A DNA stretch of 14,881 nt. Source: Chamaesiphon sp. GTDB lineage: Bacteria > Cyanobacteriota > Cyanobacteriia > Cyanobacteriales > Chamaesiphonaceae. The stretch covers positions 1-14,881 of the forward strand of contig JAJAZF010000197.1 in assembly GCA_026785875.1 (NCBI GenBank), in the 5' to 3' direction. The position numbers and the translations under genes were made by a program. Every line of letters begins with the position of its first letter. The stretch's first letter is position 1. Shown here one piece after another: positions 12,979 through 14,881 of this stretch. The notes under the pieces were generated by a model. It was given only the letters and a program-made list of their open reading frames with translations, had not been told where the DNA came from and made no database searches.

Positions 12979-14697
12979 ATGTGGAGATTCGGATCGCGAC
13001 GGCAAACATTGCCAGATTTGCCCAGCTCGGTAGTCGCTACCAGTCAGATCCAATTTCCGCACAGGTTTCGGTGGCAAAGGGCTAAATATTCACCCCTAGC
13101 TAGACAATATGATATTTTTACCGCTGCAATTGGATTGGGGCTAGATCTGTTGCGAGATGCGCTTTTACCTACTACAAACGCGCGATATCACCGCCGCCGC
13201 GCTCAGAAATTAGTCAATACTGCGATCGGCTTGGGGCCAACTTTTATTAAGATCGGTCAATCTCTGTCTACGAGAGTTGACTTTTTCCCACCGATTTATA
13301 CTGAAGCTCTGAGTCAATTACAAGATCGAGTACCTGCTTTTAGCGTCGCCGAAGCCATCGGGATTATTGAAACAGAACTCGGTGCTCCACTCGACATATT
13401 GTTTGCCGAATTCGACCAAATTCCGATCGCGGCTGCGAGTTTGGGACAGGTACATAGAGCTAGATTACCAGCGGGTACAGATGTTGTAATTAAGGTGCAA
13501 CGTCCAGGTTTGCAGCGATTATTTGAACTGGATTTTGAAATCATTGAGAAATTATTGTGGTGGGTCGATCGAGTCATCCCAAAGAAGAGATCGCTCGAAC
13601 TCAGAGCGATCTATCTAGAATTTTTTATGCTCCTGTTTCAAGAAATAAACTATACCAATGAAGGTCAAAATGCCGATCGATTTAGAGCAAATTTTAAAGC
13701 AGATAAACTAGTTACCGCACCAGAAATTTATTGGAAGTATACGACGGGTAAGGTATTGACAATGAGCTACTTACCAGGGATAAAAATTGACGATCGTATT
13801 ACCTTAGAAGCCTGTGGTTTTAACCCCAAACAAATTAATCAATTAGGCATCTGTTGCTATCTCAAACAATTACTAGTAGATGGCTTTTTTCAAGCCGATC
13901 CACATCCTGGTAATATGGCAATTATGGCTGATGGTAGACTAGTTGTCTATGATTTTGGGATGATGGCAGAGTTAAAACACATCTCTACCGATCGGATGAT
14001 TGAGACATTTTGGGCGGTAATCCAAAAAGATGGTGTTGCTGTTACGGATAACTTAATCGAGCTAGGATTGATCGAGGAGGTTGAGGATATGCGCCCGATT
14101 AAACGCACGATCGAATTCATGCTCGAACGTTTTACCGATCGACCAGTCGATATCCGCGAATTCGATCGCATCAAGAGTGAAGTTACCACACTTTTTGTGC
14201 AGCAACCATTTAAGATGTCCCCAGAAATGAGCTTTATTATTAAAGCTTTATCTACACTCGACGGGATCGCTCGGACATTAGATCCCGAGTACAATTTAGT
14301 TGTCGCAGCACAACCTTTTATCCGCAACATCGCCATCTCCGAACGTGGTAATATCATTAGTAAACTCGGCAAAAAAGCGGTTAGTTATCTCAAACATAAA
14401 CTAACTAAGCCTAGTGCTAAGGAGTTACTAATCCAACAACTAGAGCAACAATTGGAGCAAAAAGAAATCGAAATTTCGATGCGAGTGCAAACTGCAAACA
14501 GCTTAATTAGGCGGCTTTATTTAGTCATCTATAATCTTGGCTACTTGTGCTTGACTGGATTTAGTGCGATCGCGGCATTATTATTAAGTGCCTATCCATT
14601 ATGGTCTTTAGGTCTATTTGGAATTGCTGGTTTAGGCGCATTAATTTGGCTACTATCTTTAGTCGATCTCATAATTAAAAACCGCTCTATCAAATAA
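12979..14697 (+). CDS. ABC1/UbiB-family atypical protein kinase, 572 aa
   Basis: ABC1-type kinases act at membranes and are linked to prenylquinone metabolism and, in cyanobacteria and plastids, to membrane and stress homeostasis (family knowledge). The motifs are all present, numbered from ATG 12979: KIGQS 91-95, the Ala-rich loop AAASLGQ 151-157 replacing a normal P-loop, catalytic Lys K172 in VIKVQRPG, ADPHPGN 306-312 and DFG 325-327. Two hydrophobic segments close the protein, with a Gln/Glu-rich helix (QQLEQQLEQKEIE) before them. The frame is open back to TTG 12889 inside the kinase gene, but GAGGAA about 10 nt before ATG 12979 and family length favour the later start. It begins 19 nt after the sensor kinase stop, so the two are probably co-transcribed. 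The substrate is unknown. Confidence 0.93.
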   Translation: MWRFGSRRQTLPDLPSSVVATSQIQFPHRFRWQRAKYSPLARQYDIFTAAIGLGLDLLRDALLPTTNARYHRRRAQKLVNTAIGLGPTFIKIGQSLSTRVDFFPPIYTEALSQLQDRVPAFSVAEAIGIIETELGAPLDILFAEFDQIPIAAASLGQVHRARLPAGTDVVIKVQRPGLQRLFELDFEIIEKLLWWVDRVIPKKRSLELRAIYLEFFMLLFQEINYTNEGQNADRFRANFKADKLVTAPEIYWKYTTGKVLTMSYLPGIKIDDRITLEACGFNPKQINQLGICCYLKQLLVDGFFQADPHPGNMAIMADGRLVVYDFGMMAELKHISTDRMIETFWAVIQKDGVAVTDNLIELGLIEEVEDMRPIKRTIEFMLERFTDRPVDIREFDRIKSEVTTLFVQQPFKMSPEMSFIIKALSTLDGIARTLDPEYNLVVAAQPFIRNIAISERGNIISKLGKKAVSYLKHKLTKPSAKELLIQQLEQQLEQKEIEISMRVQTANSLIRRLYLVIYNLGYLCLTGFSAIAALLLSAYPLWSLGLFGIAGLGALIWLLSLVDLIIKNRSIK

Positions 14698-14705
14698 GAA
14701 CCATC

Positions 14706-14810
14706 ATGAAGCCTACAATTTTAAATCAGTCAGAAGGTAGATGGGCTTTCGCTAATTTAGCACAGATGTTATCTCGATCGCTTTGGGTAGATCCAGGCGA
14801 AACCGCCTAG
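14706..14810 (+). pseudogene. Truncated 34-residue reading frame ending in a palindrome
   Basis: ATG 14706, 8 nt after the ABC1 kinase stop, opens MKPTILNQSEGRWAF, then NLAQMLSRSLWVD, and ends PGETA at a TAG inside palindrome 14795-14808. The sequence looks like a genuine N-terminus. It weakly recalls cyanobacterial ATP-grasp proteins that begin MKP-ILNQ-EGRW (memory only). The stop comes from repeat DNA, so I read this as a gene cut short, although a small functional peptide is possible. Confidence 0.45.
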
Positions 14811-14831
14811 CACGGAGGAAATCTCCGCCTG
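14794..14831. repeat. Palindrome cluster CAGGCG ... CGCCTG
   Basis: AGGCG-AAAC-CGCCT (14795-14808) is followed by CGGAG-GAAAT-CTCCG (14813-14827). The outer CAGGCG (14794-14799) can pair with CGCCTG (14826-14831), enclosing the second hairpin. The GGAGGAAA core is the complement-side version of the GGAGGTTTCC hairpins at 8542 and 9231, so it probably belongs to the same family. Confidence 0.6.
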
Positions 14832-14842
14832 AAAAGCATCCG

Positions 14843-14863
14843 CAATTATCAATTATCAATTAA
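14843..14863. repeat. Tandem heptamer CAATTAT x3
   Basis: CAATTAT, CAATTAT and CAATTAA lie head to tail directly after the palindrome cluster. This is again a period of 7 with an unrelated base sequence. The window ends 18 nt later without another visible gene. Confidence 0.6.
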
Positions 14864-14881
14864 TTACCAATCTACACCTTC

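Noticed and set aside
13947..14372. 141-codon open frame on the minus strand inside the ABC1 kinase gene
   Set aside because: It is antisense to a fully conserved kinase domain, Ser/Ile-rich with no domain pattern; a shadow frame. The same applies to the antisense frames over the HEAT, murE and GAF kinase genes.

Overview
The window comes from a cyanobacterium. The octamer GCGATCGC (HIP1) and its core CGATCG recur throughout. Most gene products are of cyanobacterial type: a DUF3598 protein, a DUF6335 protein, a CruA-type lycopene cyclase, the glucolipid synthase MgdA, PBS-lyase-like HEAT proteins and an ABC1 kinase. The tRNA has no encoded CCA. The genus cannot be fixed from the sequence alone. 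Everything appears chromosomal; there is no phage, plasmid, CRISPR or transposase gene.

Layout. Positions 1-1297 hold a minus-strand cluster: a 78-residue coiled-coil protein, a HEAT-repeat protein 2 nt downstream of it, and the start of a DUF3598 gene running off the left edge. A second, smaller HEAT-repeat gene diverges at 1463-2125. A tRNA-Leu(UAG) with a good promoter lies at 2240-2321, and a hairpin separates it from a convergent membrane-anchored metallophosphoesterase (2400-3257). Next on the minus strand come murE (4099-5583) and a small histidine-kinase-like protein (3344-4099). The kinase ATG overlaps the murE stop by one base and its phosphoacceptor histidine is replaced by Gln. 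Upstream of murE lies a MITE-like element (5630-5874) bounded by perfect 48-bp inverted repeats, then a small glutaredoxin-like gene whose stop codon lies inside repeat sequence.

The right half is on the plus strand: cruA (6438-8495), a small acidic DUF6335 protein (8760-9020), mgdA (9410-10756), a GAF-containing sensor histidine kinase (10890-12959) and, 19 nt later, an ABC1/UbiB-type kinase (12979-14697). The window ends with a 34-codon reading frame that stops in a palindrome and looks like a truncated gene.

The recognised genes concern the cell envelope and photosynthetic membranes: peptidoglycan precursor synthesis (MurE), thylakoid glycolipid synthesis (MgdA), carotenoid cyclisation (CruA) and possibly prenylquinone or membrane homeostasis (ABC1 kinase). 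Two sensor kinases sit beside them. No single dedicated pathway or defence system is evident. The most unusual material is (i) a modular family of heptamer tracts (CAGTTGA and others), 31-bp units and 7-bp-stem hairpins that fills the spacers and supplies or abuts gene ends, and (ii) the translationally coupled murE and His-less kinase pair.
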